DNA of 64,000 bases, taken from assembly GCA_022393335.1 (NCBI GenBank), contig JAJEKB010020163.1, positions 1-64,000 of the forward strand. Direction: 5' to 3'. Shown here one piece after another: positions 33,728 through 44,845 of the stretch. Each line of letters starts with the position of its first letter. The first letter of the stretch is position 1. A model generated the notes under the pieces. That model was not told the DNA's origin, did no database searches, and saw only the letters and a program-made list of their open reading frames with translations. A program made the translations under genes and the position numbers. The stretch is from Macrotrachela quadricornifera. Its lineage: Eukaryota > Rotifera > Eurotatoria > Philodinida > Philodinidae.

Positions 33728-34670
33728 TCAATCTTTGATTTGAAGAGAATATTGAGTTTTACCGGAAAGTCCTTGTATTTTAATCCATACTTTATATAAT
33801 TCATTTTCTAATGTTGTAGTAAATGGAATTTTGATATCTGTATAGTAATAATTCACCAGTTTCTTTGATTTTAGTTGTCCAATTTCTTTTGCTAAATAAT
33901 TGATTATCTTTGATTTACTACTAGCATCAATTTTTTCATTTAGAGCAAATTCAGTGAAGATTTTCAATATTTCATATGTTTTTATCGCACTGTCATTTTT
34001 CAATGATTTCAATAAATCATCAATCAATTCATTGGGAGATAAATGTATTAGAGGAATTCCAATGACAGAATATTGTTTAACAACATTTTCATCCAATAAT
34101 GCATTCATAGCATTGACCATTACTTTATGATTAGAATGATCCATGGCTGCAAGTAATACAAAAGCACTACCTCTTGCAGCAAAATATGGATGATAATTCA
34201 ACATTTTTTCTAACAGTTTAATCATTTGAACTTTATTAAATGTAGAAGAATTGGTTATTTTTCGATATAAATAATCTTCTTTTTGCACACACGCAGAAAC
34301 CAAAGATAGTAAACAATCTATCATTATGCATGGAAATATGGTATTATTAACATCTTTAAAGCTTGCCGTTTTTTGTATTAGCCATCGAATTACATTGTCC
34401 ATCATAGCAATAGTTAATGAAATATTATTTAACATATTTAAAACTGTTTGATTCAAATTGATTGTGGCAAAAAAATTACAGCTAGCGAGATGTTTAATTT
34501 CGTCGTAATTATTCTGTGAAAGATCTTCAATTTTAATGGTTATTTCGCTAATTAATTTTGATTCAAGAATGGCATAATATGTTTCATCCGTGAAATTTGT
34601 CACTACAAATATTTGATCAATCATAAAACGTATGATATTCACATCTTGAACTGTAAAATATAATTGGTTT
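33728..34670 (-). CDS. 3' segment of SIR2-NACHT-solenoid gene (alpha-solenoid C-terminus), cut off by MITE
   Basis: Host-coded part of a 331-codon frame; the frame as read starts at 34723, but its first 17 codons lie in the inserted MITE. It is wholly alpha-helical, with HEAT/ARM-like helix pairs (ARGSAFVLLAAMDHSNHKVMVNAMNALL; LIDDLLKSLKNDSAIKTYEILKIF). It ends at the stop at 33728-33730. When the 34675-35265 element and one TTAA copy are ignored, this frame continues the 35270-38108 frame without a shift: (40991-35266+1)+(34670-33728+1)=6669 nt, exactly 2,223 codons. It is therefore the C-terminal end of the same protein and not an independent gene. In bacterial Avs proteins and in NLRs the C-terminal solenoid is the target-sensing part; that role is inferred here. 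Confidence 0.8.
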
Positions 34671-34674
34671 TTAA

Positions 34675-35265
34675 CCCTTTCACCACGATGGGACCCACCG
34701 GTGGGTCCCACTTTGCATTTCATATTCTAATCTCGAAATACGTTTTATTAAGAAAGCCTGGTAAACCATAAGACGCAGCGTGAAAAGCTCTATAATCCTC
34801 ATAGTAAAGCTTATTTTAATTGTCTAACTTTTGTTTTGAAAGAATATAAAACTCTGTCTGACTTGTTTTCTACGTTAGGAAAACATCATTTTTTTCCACA
34901 CGAATGTGAAATTTCATGTTTCCTATTTGATCTTTTTATCATGGAATATGGTTTCGTAAGGAAAAATAAAATATACTACAAGATGCAGCGTGAAGCGCTC
35001 TACAACCTACATCGTAAAGCTTATTACGATTGTATACCTTTTCTTTTCAAAAAAAGAAAAATTCTGTGCGATCAATTTTTGTAACCTCAACAATTGGTGC
35101 GACACAGTTTTGCTTTTTTTTGCATACAAAAGGTATACAATCGAAATAAGCTTTACGATGTAGATTGTGCAGCGTTTCATGCTGCATCTTGTGGTATATT
35201 TTGTTTTGTATTAAAACGAATTTAGAGATGTTACTTTCTTTGGAAATCGAATCGTGGTGAAAGGG
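34675..35265. mobile_element. piggyBac-type MITE (591 bp) inserted in SIR2-NACHT gene
   Basis: It is flanked on both sides by TTAA (34671-34674 and 35266-35269). The terminal inverted repeats are near-perfect: CCCTTTCACCACGAT at the left and the complement of ATCGTGGTGAAAGGG at the right. TTAA duplication with CCC-starting ends is the piggyBac hallmark. Just inside the left end is a GGGACCCACCGGTGGGTCCC palindrome. The interior holds related copies, in both orientations, of a GCAGCGTGAA..GCTCTA.AA.CT.CAT.GTAAAGCTTATT block, so the middle is itself partly foldback. It has no transposase. It supplies the premature ends of the two flanking frames (18 and 17 codons). Confidence 0.85.
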
Positions 35266-38108
35266 TTAAAATGAGTTGTATCAGTAACTGAGAGTATTGT
35301 TGTAAAATCGATCCAATTATCTTGTGTAATTTCATCATGTTTTATTAACGTCATTGTTGAATGTAACAGTTCTTCTACATATGCTGGATGTGCTGATAAT
35401 TGTGCAATTTGGAGAAGTGAACTCCAAGTATGATTATTGATAAATTTCATCGGACTAGGAATGAACATTTTCCGTTCATCAGCAGGATTATTCTCTCTGA
35501 GTTTAGTTACCAATTTATGTAAGTTTTGAAATACTTGAGGATCATCCCAACGTACATCATAGAAGAAACTATTCAAATATGTTCGGATTCTGGGTAAATG
35601 TTCTTTGATTGATAGATTTTCGAGAATTTTTATTAAGGTTTTTTCTCCGATTACTGATACTCTTTTACTAGGTTCTTCGGGATCTCTTTCTGGATGTTGA
35701 AAAATTCGTTGAGCTCTATATCTCATTTGATCATTATCATATCTTAACAAGTCTACAAGAGAATCAATAGCCGGTTCGAAAATATGTTTAGCTTCTGTTA
35801 GCAACAGAGCGGCTAACTTTTTAATTTGTTGAGCATGATTATCGGTAAACCATCTTTGAACAGTGGGTAATACTTCATTGGATGGTTTGATAATATAGGG
35901 AAATAAGATTGAAATAGCATCTTCTTTTCCTTGGTGGATTAATTCATCAATAACCATTGCTGCGAGTGGTGTTAAAAATAATTCTGAGATTAAACCAATG
36001 TTTAATATTTTCTCAATGTTTGATTGATTTTCGATATCGTTCAAAAGATTGATCCATAATTGATTTATATTCTCACTATTGCTTGTTACTAATTTAATAT
36101 CATTGAACTGAGCAAAGAGTGAGAACAGAGATTGAAGTTGCGTGTATTTCGAGAGATCTGTTATTTCTTCAGTAGATAATATTCTTCCATAAGAACAATT
36201 GATGAAATATTGAGATGTTTTATTTGTTAGATTGTCCACTATTTGGTTAAGTCTCATTTCGAGACCACTATATACACCGATGAATGATTTTAACTTGATA
36301 ATTAATTTGATTTTATCATTATCTTCATCCATCATAGCCAATATTTCTACAGCATTTGTTAAATATTTTCTACGAAATTCTCCTGAACCATAAAATGATA
36401 ATCTTACTGATGCAATTACTCGATTGTAACAATCTTCGATACGGTCGTAAGTGGAAATCAATTCATCAATTATTTGCTGAATGAAGAATTTTTGTTGTGT
36501 ATCTTTATAATGGACAATATGAAAAATCTTTTCCAAAATTTGAAATTTCAAAACTGCATCTGGAATATTCATTGTTAATGTAAAAGATTGAATCAAAAGT
36601 TCTTGACTTTTTTTATCATAAAATTCAGCTAATTGATACAATGCTCTTGCCTTATAGTATGGATTGCACATGGATTGAATTTTCTCAAGTAAAAATTCTT
36701 TAACATCTGTTTTTTCAGCCAATTCAGGTAGCAATTGATTGTAGATTTTCGACGGATCTAAGCCTCTTGACATAATTCCAAAATGTAACAATATAACCAA
36801 TTGAATCAAATCAGGATTTCTAGTAAAATATTCTTCCTTAAAGAAAACGTTCGAAATTACATCGATTATAAATGAAACATTGATATGAAGGTTCTCTAAA
36901 CAATTAAAAAATGCTATTGGAATATCATCTGTTAAATATGACTTGAAAGTAAATGAATCTATAGCCCATGGATACGCTCGAATTGGTTTATATATTTGAA
37001 CTGCATCACTAATTCGTAAAAATGGTTCGAGAAATTGATCCATTTTTCCAGATGTAGTATATTCATCTGCTATCAATGCTACATTATATCGGAAATCATC
37101 AGCAGCACCAGTAAATTTAAAAGCATAGTATTCTGCATATAAATTCCATCTATTTTCATCATTATTCATAGCTTCTGCCAGCGTTTTCGTATCAACTGGT
37201 AAGCCTCCACTATTAGCTACCAAAGATAAGTATATTTTGGAATAATCAGAAAATTTAAGATTAGATATTAGTTCGTTTGGTTTGATATTATTATAAATTG
37301 TCAATAAATAATCAGCAATACATGAAGAGTATCTTGCAATGGGATCTTTTAAAACATAAATTAATTGTTCTATTCTATTTGTAAAACTTTTTATAAATGT
37401 TTTATCTTTTGTTTTGATAGTAGTATTGATTAAATCAAAATCTCCTAAAACGATTAAAGCGAGAAAGACTTCTATTTTGTCGTTTACATCCAAATTTTCA
37501 TTATTTATTTCCTTTCGTAATTCTTCTATTAAGTTTGTAGGAGGTTTCTTTTCAAGTAGTAGTTTGTAAATTCGGCTTGTTAAAAATGATTCTTTGTAGA
37601 TTTCACCTTCATTAAATAATGGAAGGTCTTTCCAATGGTTGGAAGTGTTAATCTTATCAGCATGCACAGCCATACTATAAGCTACATCGTTTCTATCCCA
37701 TATCTCTTGGTAATAAAAGATAAATGGTGCTCGTTCATTATCACTTAATCCAAGAAATTGACATAATTCCATGTATTCGGAAATACTTTCCTGAGTATGA
37801 TAATTTTCATATCCTCCATAAAGGATTAGAATTAAACGAAGCCAATCATTATTCTGTACAATATGTTCGATTATTTGAGGATTCTGATTAATAAATGTTT
37901 TAAATTTCAATTGTCTTGACATTATTTCGACTGAAAATTCTTTGGAATACAAACGTAAAAGTAAATCAATAGGCCAATTCCAAATAGCAGAATCATGATG
38001 TAAATTTTTTAAGAATATTTCATGAAATTTTGGATTATACCATTTCAACTTGTAGATAATATTTGCACACGGAGCAATGTATTCTTCATGATTTATCCTT
38101 CCAATAAA
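35211..38108 (-). CDS. Middle segment of SIR2-NACHT-solenoid gene (alpha-solenoid), downstream of an in-frame TGA
   Basis: A 965-codon open stretch in the same frame as the SIR2-NACHT segment, from which it is separated only by the TGA at 38109-38111. The longest frame as usually read begins at a TTG at 38048; 20 further sense codons precede that. The last 18 codons (35211-35265) come from the MITE. The sequence is helical throughout, with HEAT/TPR-like pairs (KARALYQLAEFYDKKSQELL; LVDLLRYDNDQMRYRAQRIFQHP; YNRVIASVRLSFYGSGEF). No catalytic motif is seen. It is the central part of a long alpha-solenoid following the NACHT module. No splice donor/acceptor pair that removes the TGA in frame was found, so translation would need readthrough, an independent start, or a different allele. 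Confidence 0.75.
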   Translation of the reverse strand, partial: FIGRINHEEYIAPCANIIYKLKWYNPKFHEIFLKNLHHDSAIWNWPIDLLLRLYSKEFSVEIMSRQLKFKTFINQNPQIIEHIVQNNDWLRLILILYGGYENYHTQESISEYMELCQFLGLSDNERAPFIFYYQEIWDRNDVAYSMAVHADKINTSNHWKDLPLFNEGEIYKESFLTSRIYKLLLEKKPPTNLIEELRKEINNENLDVNDKIEVFLALIVLGDFDLINTTIKTKDKTFIKSFTNRIEQLIYVLKDPIARYSSCIADYLLTIYNNIKPNELISNLKFSDYSKIYLSLVANSGGLPVDTKTLAEAMNNDENRWNLYAEYYAFKFTGAADDFRYNVALIADEYTTSGKMDQFLEPFLRISDAVQIYKPIRAYPWAIDSFTFKSYLTDDIPIAFFNCLENLHINVSFIIDVISNVFFKEEYFTRNPDLIQLVILLHFGIMSRGLDPSKIYNQLLPELAEKTDVKEFLLEKIQSMCNPYYKARALYQLAEFYDKKSQELLIQSFTLTMNIPDAVLKFQILEKIFHIVHYKDTQQKFFIQQIIDELISTYDRIEDCYNRVIASVRLSFYGSGEFRRKYLTNAVEILAMMDEDNDKIKLIIKLKSFIGVYSGLEMRLNQIVDNLTNKTSQYFINCSYGRILSTEEITDLSKYTQLQSLFSLFAQFNDIKLVTSNSENINQLWINLLNDIENQSNIEKILNIGLISELFLTPLAAMVIDELIHQGKEDAISILFPYIIKPSNEVLPTVQRWFTDNHAQQIKKLAALLLTEAKHIFEPAIDSLVDLLRYDNDQMRYRAQRIFQHPERDPEEPSKRVSVIGEKTLIKILENLSIKEHLPRIRTYLNSFFYDVRWDDPQVFQNLHKLVTKLRENNPADERKMFIPSPMKFINNHTWSSLLQIAQLSAHPAYVEELLHSTMTLIKHDEITQDNWIDFTTILSVTDTTHFNPFTTIRFPKKVTSLNSF

Positions 38109-40991
38109 TCATTCTGTTAGCGTACTCTCATATATTTTCTTTAGTTTTAGAAAATAAGCATGAATTAATTCTTGGTGATCTTTTAGTCTTGAAAAACCTG
38201 ATATATTTTTATAATCCAATAAAAACATATCTGCTAGTTTTTGAATCAATTCAAATTCCATATCTTTCGATGAAAAATGCATATCATTTAATGAATCAAC
38301 AAGTATAAAAGGAACTAAAAGTGTAGAAAATTGTATATTAGCTGTTGTTTGTTCATTAGTTAATAATTTTGTAAGAATATATTTGAATAATTCATTCTGT
38401 TCAGGTAATTTACTTATTATACCAAATGTCATACTGAGAGGAACTCTCCAATTTGGAATATCAATTTTGCTTTTGATATTTTCAAAGATCATCTCTTTTG
38501 ATCGTTGAATTCCATTTGAATAGATAATACTTTTCGCTGCAAGATATTCTTGAAAAGTACGATGTATAAATCGAAAACTATCATGTCCAAATTCATTTAA
38601 TACACCTGCTTGATATTTAAATATATCCACCAGTTTGGAGATAGAATCTTCAATATTTAATAATGGTATTTGATATTCTATCAAACATTTTTCAATGATT
38701 TCTTTTAAAATATTTTCTGATAAACCTTCCACTTTACTATGTAAAAATCCTGCAATTTCTTGTAAGATTGACCAAAAAATTGTGGCAGTTAATCCGAGAT
38801 CATTAATAGAAAGATGAATTAATCGTTCAATCATTTTTTCAATTGCTATTTCATACAAATCAATTCTTTTCTCTGGTAATTTATCTTCTAATTGATTATA
38901 AATTGCTGCAATAAGACTGGCTAATTGTGGATTAATTGCTAATTGAAAAATATCTTTATTTTGTGTAATATCTTCATATAATTGATCATTGTTACAATTA
39001 TTTCTTTTTATTGACATATGATTAATACATTCCATATAAGATCGACAAAATAATTTCAAAGCATCATTCGACATATTTTCAATGGTTAATCGTGGAATAG
39101 AAAAATTAATATCTTCAAAATAATTTCCTTCAATTCGACTAGTAATAATAAATCGATTTCCTAAATTTGGAAATTTTGTTCCATGAATTTCTTTATGTTC
39201 ATAAATTGAATATGAAAGTTTTTCAGTATGAATATCATAATCAATTCCTCGTTCTAATAAAGCATTGATTTCTTTCATTAAATCTGATCGATCAATATGA
39301 GCAGGAACTTCATCTAAACCTTCAAAAATAATCAATACATTGCCTTGCATTAATGATAAAAGAATCAATGATGAAAGATCTTTTTGTTCATCAGAAGTGA
39401 ATAATGTTGAATTAAGAGTAGAATTTTCATAAATAAATTGAAGTAAACTTTTTTTCTGTTTATTTTGTATTTGTTTCATTTGATCAACATATTTCCAGAT
39501 TGGTATTAAAATTGGAATTTTTTCTATACAATTAGATAACATATTTTTTATACCTAAACATTGTTTAGCTATATTCATGACTAACCATTTTGATATAGTG
39601 GTTTTTCCTGAACCTGGATGACCTAAAATAACGAAATGTTTGAATTCATTGTATGCCTGTTGAATTTGATATTGTTTGGCTTCTTTACAATGAATTTTTT
39701 CTAAAATATTTTGTTTTAATTGATCAATCTTATTTTTGATTGTATTAGCTTCATCATCCGTAAAGATATTTCGATTACTTAGTAAAATATTTAACCATTG
39801 ATCAATCATAAAATCTCGATAGATTGTTTCAGGATTATAGGCATTTCTTTCAATAATTGCTTGATTTAATTGTTTCATTTCATGATCAGTAAAAAAACCA
39901 TAAGATAATAATTTACGTTTGAATTCTTCAGTTACTTCTAATGTTTTCATCGCTTTAATTGATGGATGTGTTGGATCAAATTTGAGTTCAACATAAACAC
40001 TTTCTAAAGGTAAAGTAATATTTGTATTTAAATATCCAAAGATTGATATATGTCCATATTCATTAATCAAATAATGTAGATATTTATTGCGAATATTTAT
40101 TTTTCTATTCGTAAAGAGTAAATTCTCACGAATAATTGGAGTGAAGGCTTTCAGATTTTTAATTAAGGAGAGTAAGTCTTCGAAAGTATTACCATATGAA
40201 ATTTCTCTAATATTCTCTAAAAATGATACATCCGAAATTTGATTTAGTATTTTGTTTTTATTAGATTTGACAAGTTTATATATTGAAAAGATTTTATCAT
40301 TATTTTTTTGAGGTATCCATTTTAATAGATTAGAAAAATTTGGATCAGACATTCCTGCACCATAACCAATGAATAATAATGTTTTTGTTTCTGCTAGATC
40401 TTTTATTTTTGATTGAGCGAATTTATTTGAAAGAAGTTGATCATAGTCAGTACGACTAAAAACAACACTATTTGTCTCTTGGAAATATCCATGAATATGA
40501 AGAATATAATTTTTTAGATCTTCGAATGATTTGTCTGAATGATGGGTATAATATTTGTTCCAAGTTAAAGGTTTTTTCTTCAATATATCTTCAATAAGTA
40601 AATCATAATTTGTTGTTAGAATAGGACATTCTAATTCACCAATTGCTTGAATTAGTTCGCGTTTTTTTACTGTTAATTTTCCTATTGTTTCACTTAACCA
40701 TGTTCCATAAAGATTACTTTTGATCAAAGAATTCTTTATTCGATCAGCTATAAGTAAATAATCATCCACTTGTGATATATTACTATCGAGCTTATTATTT
40801 AAATTATCTAATTCTTCATTATTTATCAATCCTATATGATGACATTGTCGAAGTCCATCTTTTAATAATCCTTTCCAATGAGCAACTTCTTCTTCATTTT
40901 TTGTTGTATGAATAGACACGTTTGTACCAATGAATATTACTACTTGATTAAGAGCAATATCATTCTTTATTTTTTGTATTTCATCAGCCAT
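38109..40991 (-). CDS. SIR2-like + NACHT/STAND NTPase (N-terminal part of Avs/NLR-like protein)
   Basis: 960 codons from the ATG at 40991, single exon. Residues ~10-280 form a SIR2-like domain of the defence type (SIR2_2): a variant nucleotide loop IGTNVSIH at 21-28, TTNYD at 126-130 (Asn128), HIHG at 165-168 (His167, the expected catalytic His), SRTDYDQLL at 179-187, and [11 protein letters not shown] at 209-219. Such domains in bacteria deplete NAD+ on infection. Residues ~440-780 form a NACHT NTPase: Walker [10 protein letters not shown] at 457-465, Walker [12 protein letters not shown] at 553-563, a sensor NRFIITSR at 612-619, and a winged-helix end with [16 protein letters not shown]. 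All key residues are present. The order SIR2-NACHT-solenoid equals bacterial SIR2-STAND (Avs5-type) proteins. The lack of introns and the bacterial-style architecture suggest horizontal acquisition (inference). The frame ends at a TGA after which the same frame stays open for 965 codons. Confidence 0.9.
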   Translation of the reverse strand: MADEIQKIKNDIALNQVVIFIGTNVSIHTTKNEEEVAHWKGLLKDGLRQCHHIGLINNEELDNLNNKLDSNISQVDDYLLIADRIKNSLIKSNLYGTWLSETIGKLTVKKRELIQAIGELECPILTTNYDLLIEDILKKKPLTWNKYYTHHSDKSFEDLKNYILHIHGYFQETNSVVFSRTDYDQLLSNKFAQSKIKDLAETKTLLFIGYGAGMSDPNFSNLLKWIPQKNNDKIFSIYKLVKSNKNKILNQISDVSFLENIREISYGNTFEDLLSLIKNLKAFTPIIRENLLFTNRKINIRNKYLHYLINEYGHISIFGYLNTNITLPLESVYVELKFDPTHPSIKAMKTLEVTEEFKRKLLSYGFFTDHEMKQLNQAIIERNAYNPETIYRDFMIDQWLNILLSNRNIFTDDEANTIKNKIDQLKQNILEKIHCKEAKQYQIQQAYNEFKHFVILGHPGSGKTTISKWLVMNIAKQCLGIKNMLSNCIEKIPILIPIWKYVDQMKQIQNKQKKSLLQFIYENSTLNSTLFTSDEQKDLSSLILLSLMQGNVLIIFEGLDEVPAHIDRSDLMKEINALLERGIDYDIHTEKLSYSIYEHKEIHGTKFPNLGNRFIITSRIEGNYFEDINFSIPRLTIENMSNDALKLFCRSYMECINHMSIKRNNCNNDQLYEDITQNKDIFQLAINPQLASLIAAIYNQLEDKLPEKRIDLYEIAIEKMIERLIHLSINDLGLTATIFWSILQEIAGFLHSKVEGLSENILKEIIEKCLIEYQIPLLNIEDSISKLVDIFKYQAGVLNEFGHDSFRFIHRTFQEYLAAKSIIYSNGIQRSKEMIFENIKSKIDIPNWRVPLSMTFGIISKLPEQNELFKYILTKLLTNEQTTANIQFSTLLVPFILVDSLNDMHFSSKDMEFELIQKLADMFLLDYKNISGFSRLKDHQELIHAYFLKLKKIYESTLTE

Positions 40992-42029
40992 TTTTTCTCA
41001 AGTTTAGAAGTTATACTTTGATCACTCACCTTTATTTATTTTCTTTACATAAGAATCCAACATTCACTTATTCGATGAAAAATAAAAAGTTTGTTGTTGG
41101 AAAGAACGCCAACATTTTTTTCTTCCTTTTTTCAACTATTTCTTACGCAATCAACTGGTTTCTTTCAACAGAACAAATATTCATTACTCAATCTTTATAA
41201 AAATTTTTGACGAAAATGATCGAGATACACATAAGATCAGAATAGATTTTTTTGTCCTTTTCTCTCAGCCAAAAAATATGCTGATTCAAATCGAAAGTAT
41301 AGACGAAAATTATTACCAAAAGGCTCGAAATTGAAGCAGAAAGGATAGAAAAGTATGATTCTATTTTACAACCAAAACATTTCTATTGCACTGTCGAGTA
41401 ACAATTTACTACTGTTAGATAAAATATTTTCATCATACACGTGGATGAAAAAGAAAAAAAAATATAATTATTCTTTGCTCAATCTTTGTCTTTATTGTTA
41501 TTCTGCATGTGTAGTAAGCTGGTTTTTTTGTACAAGTTAAAATGTGTTACATTGCTATTTTAACGTTCATTGTCAATGTAATGTCGAGTGTGCAAAGATT
41601 ACGATTCGATATTCAGACGCTTATGTGAACATAAAATTCTATTGCTGGTTTATTCTCATTAGTACACTGTCATCAGTAGCTACTTCTATACTTTTTTCCA
41701 AATACTAATCGATAAACAATGATTGAAATAAAATCTAACGCACTATGCTAATCAATACGTAAATAAAGCTATTTATCAATTATGTTACATTATCTTTTCT
41801 AGTTGCAAAAAATATGAAACATTTTTAAACGTGTGCTCATGACAGAATATGATACATATTATACTAATATAAAAAAAAACGACTTCCTTCTTGCAAAGAT
41901 ATATCGATGATCTCAAACATCTATAAACTGAACTAAAGAAGAAGATTAATACAAGTGTTGAATGTTATTGAGAAATGAAAGAGATTACAAATCAAATTGA
42001 AATTATTCTTGCAAAGAAACATTCTGAAG
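40992..42029. other. Upstream region of SIR2-NACHT gene
   Basis: This holds the presumed promoter of the minus-strand SIR2-NACHT gene. No recognisable motif, repeat or other gene is seen; two 60-codon frames are low-complexity. Confidence 0.3.
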
Positions 42030-42129
42030 TATGAAACGAACATTTGTCAATGATGCATTTTAAATTTTTTATTTAGCTTTGTTTTTAACCAAACGAGTTG
42101 CCACCAAGTCTTGGATCTGTTGATGAATC

Positions 42130-42415
42130 TTCATTGAATCCTATCACATGCCAATTGGTTCAAAAATCCTCTTTCAAATTTTTCTGATATAGTTCATTAA
42201 TTTTATTTTTATTGATTTTTCTCTTATCTTACCGTATTGGTTCATCCAACAAAGATCGTTTATATGGTCTCTTAACGGATGGATATTGTTCATATATATT
42301 TTCAATACGTTTTTTGTATCCTTTACTATTTTGTTTTTGTTTAGTTTTGTTGTATTTTTAATAAATATTCCATTTGGAACAAGATTAGCATTTTTGCATT
42401 GTTGAAGAAATCTAA
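42130..42415 (-). pseudogene. Repeat-like coding remnant, family unknown
   Basis: On the minus strand a frame of some 65-85 codons reads RFLQQCKNANLVPNGIFIKN and later IYMNNIHPLRDHINDLCWMNQYG. The 'FL..C....L.P.G' pattern occurs in proteins of several animal repetitive elements, but I cannot name the family. It starts after a stop, has no ATG, and breaks near 42130. Confidence 0.3.
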
Positions 42416-42544
42416 TGTGTTATCCTGTTTATACTTCTCGTTGATGTAATTTTTCTAATTTTTTTTGCGATGGTATAAATTCTATGTCGGTAAAAGATTT
42501 GAAATTCTTAACTTGTGACAAAGAACATTATGATTGAGTAGTTG

Positions 42545-42891
42545 GTATTTTATTATTTCTCTTTCTTATTATTATATTTATTTATTAAGTGATGTTTCAT
42601 CAATCGATATTGACTTCATCCGACTATTTTTGTATTTATAAGATAAACTAACAAGTACATTTTCGTTTTTATTCTATTAATAGTGGAACGAACAAAACGG
42701 TAATACTAGATAAAGTTTTTGTTTGAAATTGCTTTCATTTGTTACACTATCAAGAGAATAGAAAAGAAAACGCACATGTTAATTTATGTTATGCATACAA
42801 AAATACTCTGATAAAATAAACATTGAATGACAAAACGTCACTTAATGAATAAATAAATATAATAATTAAGAAGAGAAACAATAATATACCA
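42545..42891. mobile_element. Foldback MITE with ~125-bp arms
   Basis: The left arm 42545-42672 and right arm about 42769-42891 are imperfect reverse complements. Shared blocks include GGTAT.TTATT.TTTCTC, TATTATATTTATTTATT, AAGTGA.GTTT.TCA, TATTTTTGTAT and AACTAACA.GT.C.TTTTC. The spacer of ~96 bp has no coding capacity. Confidence 0.65.
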
Positions 42892-44407
42892 GTTACTTCA
42901 TCAGAATGCTTTTCCTTTCAAGTGATGAATTATTCTAAGCAAATTCAACAGACAACCTATTGTGGAGTCCTAATATTTCACGCATTAAAATGAGAAATTT
43001 ACAGAGTATTTTATCAAATACACGAATGATAGTAGTTTTAGCTAAATTGAATAGTTCATTGATGAACTTTAGTATGAATATATTTATTTTTTCTTTTAGA
43101 ATAATTTCAATATCACAAGAAGAGACTTGCTCATTTCTATTACTTGAATTTCATGTATTTATTCGTATGATACAAACAGCTACAATCATATTTTCAACTA
43201 CGGCATGTTTTTTAAAATTTATAGCGACAATTAAGCCAAAATCAGCGTCGCTACGAATTTGATATTGAGATTTTTGATTGATTTTTCATAATTTGTCTAA
43301 GATGAAATACGGTAAAATGAAAAACTTGCGTCATATATTGTAAAATTGCACTCCTAGAAACCGTTTTTGTTATATAGTTAATCTATAATTTACATCTGTC
43401 ATTATGGATACAGATGTATAAGTAAATATTTTTGGATTCTTTTATTTTAGATAAGAGATCATATCGCAAAACCTATAAATCTTAAATATTAGCTTATTTT
43501 GGCGTACTTGTGAAAAATATCGTAGATCTGCATCTTCCATTTTTTCAGGTTTTCACAAAAAATGACTTTTTTCACATTTGATAGAATTTTAAGATTTTCT
43601 CTGTACATGTTCATTGCTTGCAGTATGAACAGGTAGTAAAAGGTGCAGAAAAGAGTTCTCTATAAAATCATCTATTTTCATAGTTAAAAAGCTGACTCTT
43701 AGTAACTGGTTCTCCTTTCACAAAAGGAGAAGAGTCTATGACTGAAAATCAGTATTTTGCCTATAACCTCATCGAATCATGCCATCCTAAAAAATAACTT
43801 CGAATTTTAAACGTTCTTGAAATTCTGCATCGTTTGAAATACTACTCAATATGGTAAAAACGTGCACGATATTTTAGTAAAGATCACAGTGTGTAAAAAT
43901 CATCGTAAAATCCTACATCTTCGACATTAATATCTACTAATAATTTAACCATTTTATTTTAAAAAATATCTTCACAAATTATTCGAAGCTTATTTGGCAA
44001 GAAATTAGCTTCATATTTGACTTCTTTCTGAGCCCAACATTAGTTTCACTTTTTTGGCAAGTGATGTTATCTAAGAAACTACATTTCTGTGCAATAAGGA
44101 ATTTCTACACAAAGAATAATAGATTTTTTCACAAGTCCTGTTAATACTTCTTACTTTTGAACTAGTGAAAATCATTTTGCTACTAGGTAACTGATACAAT
44201 GGGACGTTTGAAAAATATACTTTTCTTAAAAAGATCTATTGACCTACAATTACGAATTTATTTTATTTTTCGGTCGAAATGATGGCACATATTGACTTCT
44301 CTTGTACTATTCTGTCACATAATGAGCGGTAGAAAAACAAAAATCTACTTGTGTGTCTAAAAAAATATTTTTAATGAAAAGAGATATATTATTATTGAAT
44401 ATTTAGA
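42892..44407. other. AT-rich gene-free stretch
   Basis: No gene, repeat or RNA is recognised. The 100-codon frame at 42960-43262 is an Ile/Phe/Ser-rich artefact. Confidence 0.3.
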
Positions 44408-44845
44408 TAGTTTTATCCCATGCTAAGTCCATTGATAGCTGTTGCATGCCATGGAAATAATCAAATAGTTCGTACGTTTCTCAATGAATGTCCGAATGTT
44501 GATGTTAATCTTACAATTAATGTTAATATAGAATTAAAGAGAGATAAAGCTTCTTCCTATTGCCACGATTTCTATGGTAATAAGAATATCAATTGTGGTC
44601 ACTGTTGTTGTTTATATTGTGCTTACGATTTTTGTCAAAATGGGTTTGGTACAATAGCTGTATGGTTTGTTTGTTTTCACGATTATCTATATTGTTTGTA
44701 CTCTAATCGAAATTGGTAAAGCAGATATTCATCTTTCTGATCATAAGACTTTAACACTTCGTCGAGCTGTTATTTCTTAAGGACATATTCATATCGTAAA
44801 ATATTTAATTGAACAATCAAATGCAATCATCGATAAAATTCATGT
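44408..44845 (+). pseudogene. FEM1-like ankyrin repeat pseudogene
   Basis: The frame begins MLSPLIAVACHGNNQIVRTFL and continues with NVDVNLTINVNIE, like FEM1 proteins where an ankyrin repeat of the form SPL..A.RNGH..IVR.LL is followed by a '..V..TGTV.FDG' insertion. The next expected ankyrin (ATALWCAAGAGH) has lost its frame (44560-44720). Further on, LLIEIGKADIH, LRRAVIS, a stop, and GHIHIVKYLIEQ again match the FEM1 order (...HGA.VN......LRAAC..GRLDIVKYL.E). Frameshifts and stops show it is dead. FEM1 proteins are substrate receptors of CUL2 ubiquitin ligases. Confidence 0.65.

Noticed and set aside
34721..34771. ATG at 34723 as the start of an independent 331-aa gene
   Set aside because: The start lies inside the MITE; the rest continues the upstream STAND frame exactly.
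38109..38114. Programmed readthrough or selenocysteine at the TGA
   Set aside because: The next bases are TTT, not the CTA context known for animal readthrough, and no SECIS-like structure was recognised.
38030..38125. A short intron removing the TGA in the STAND gene
   Set aside because: The available GT-AG pair (GTACGC to TACAAG, 77 nt) leaves the reading frame and meets a stop at once.
42960..43262. 100-codon plus-strand frame
   Set aside because: Hydrophobic low-complexity frame with no start context or homology.
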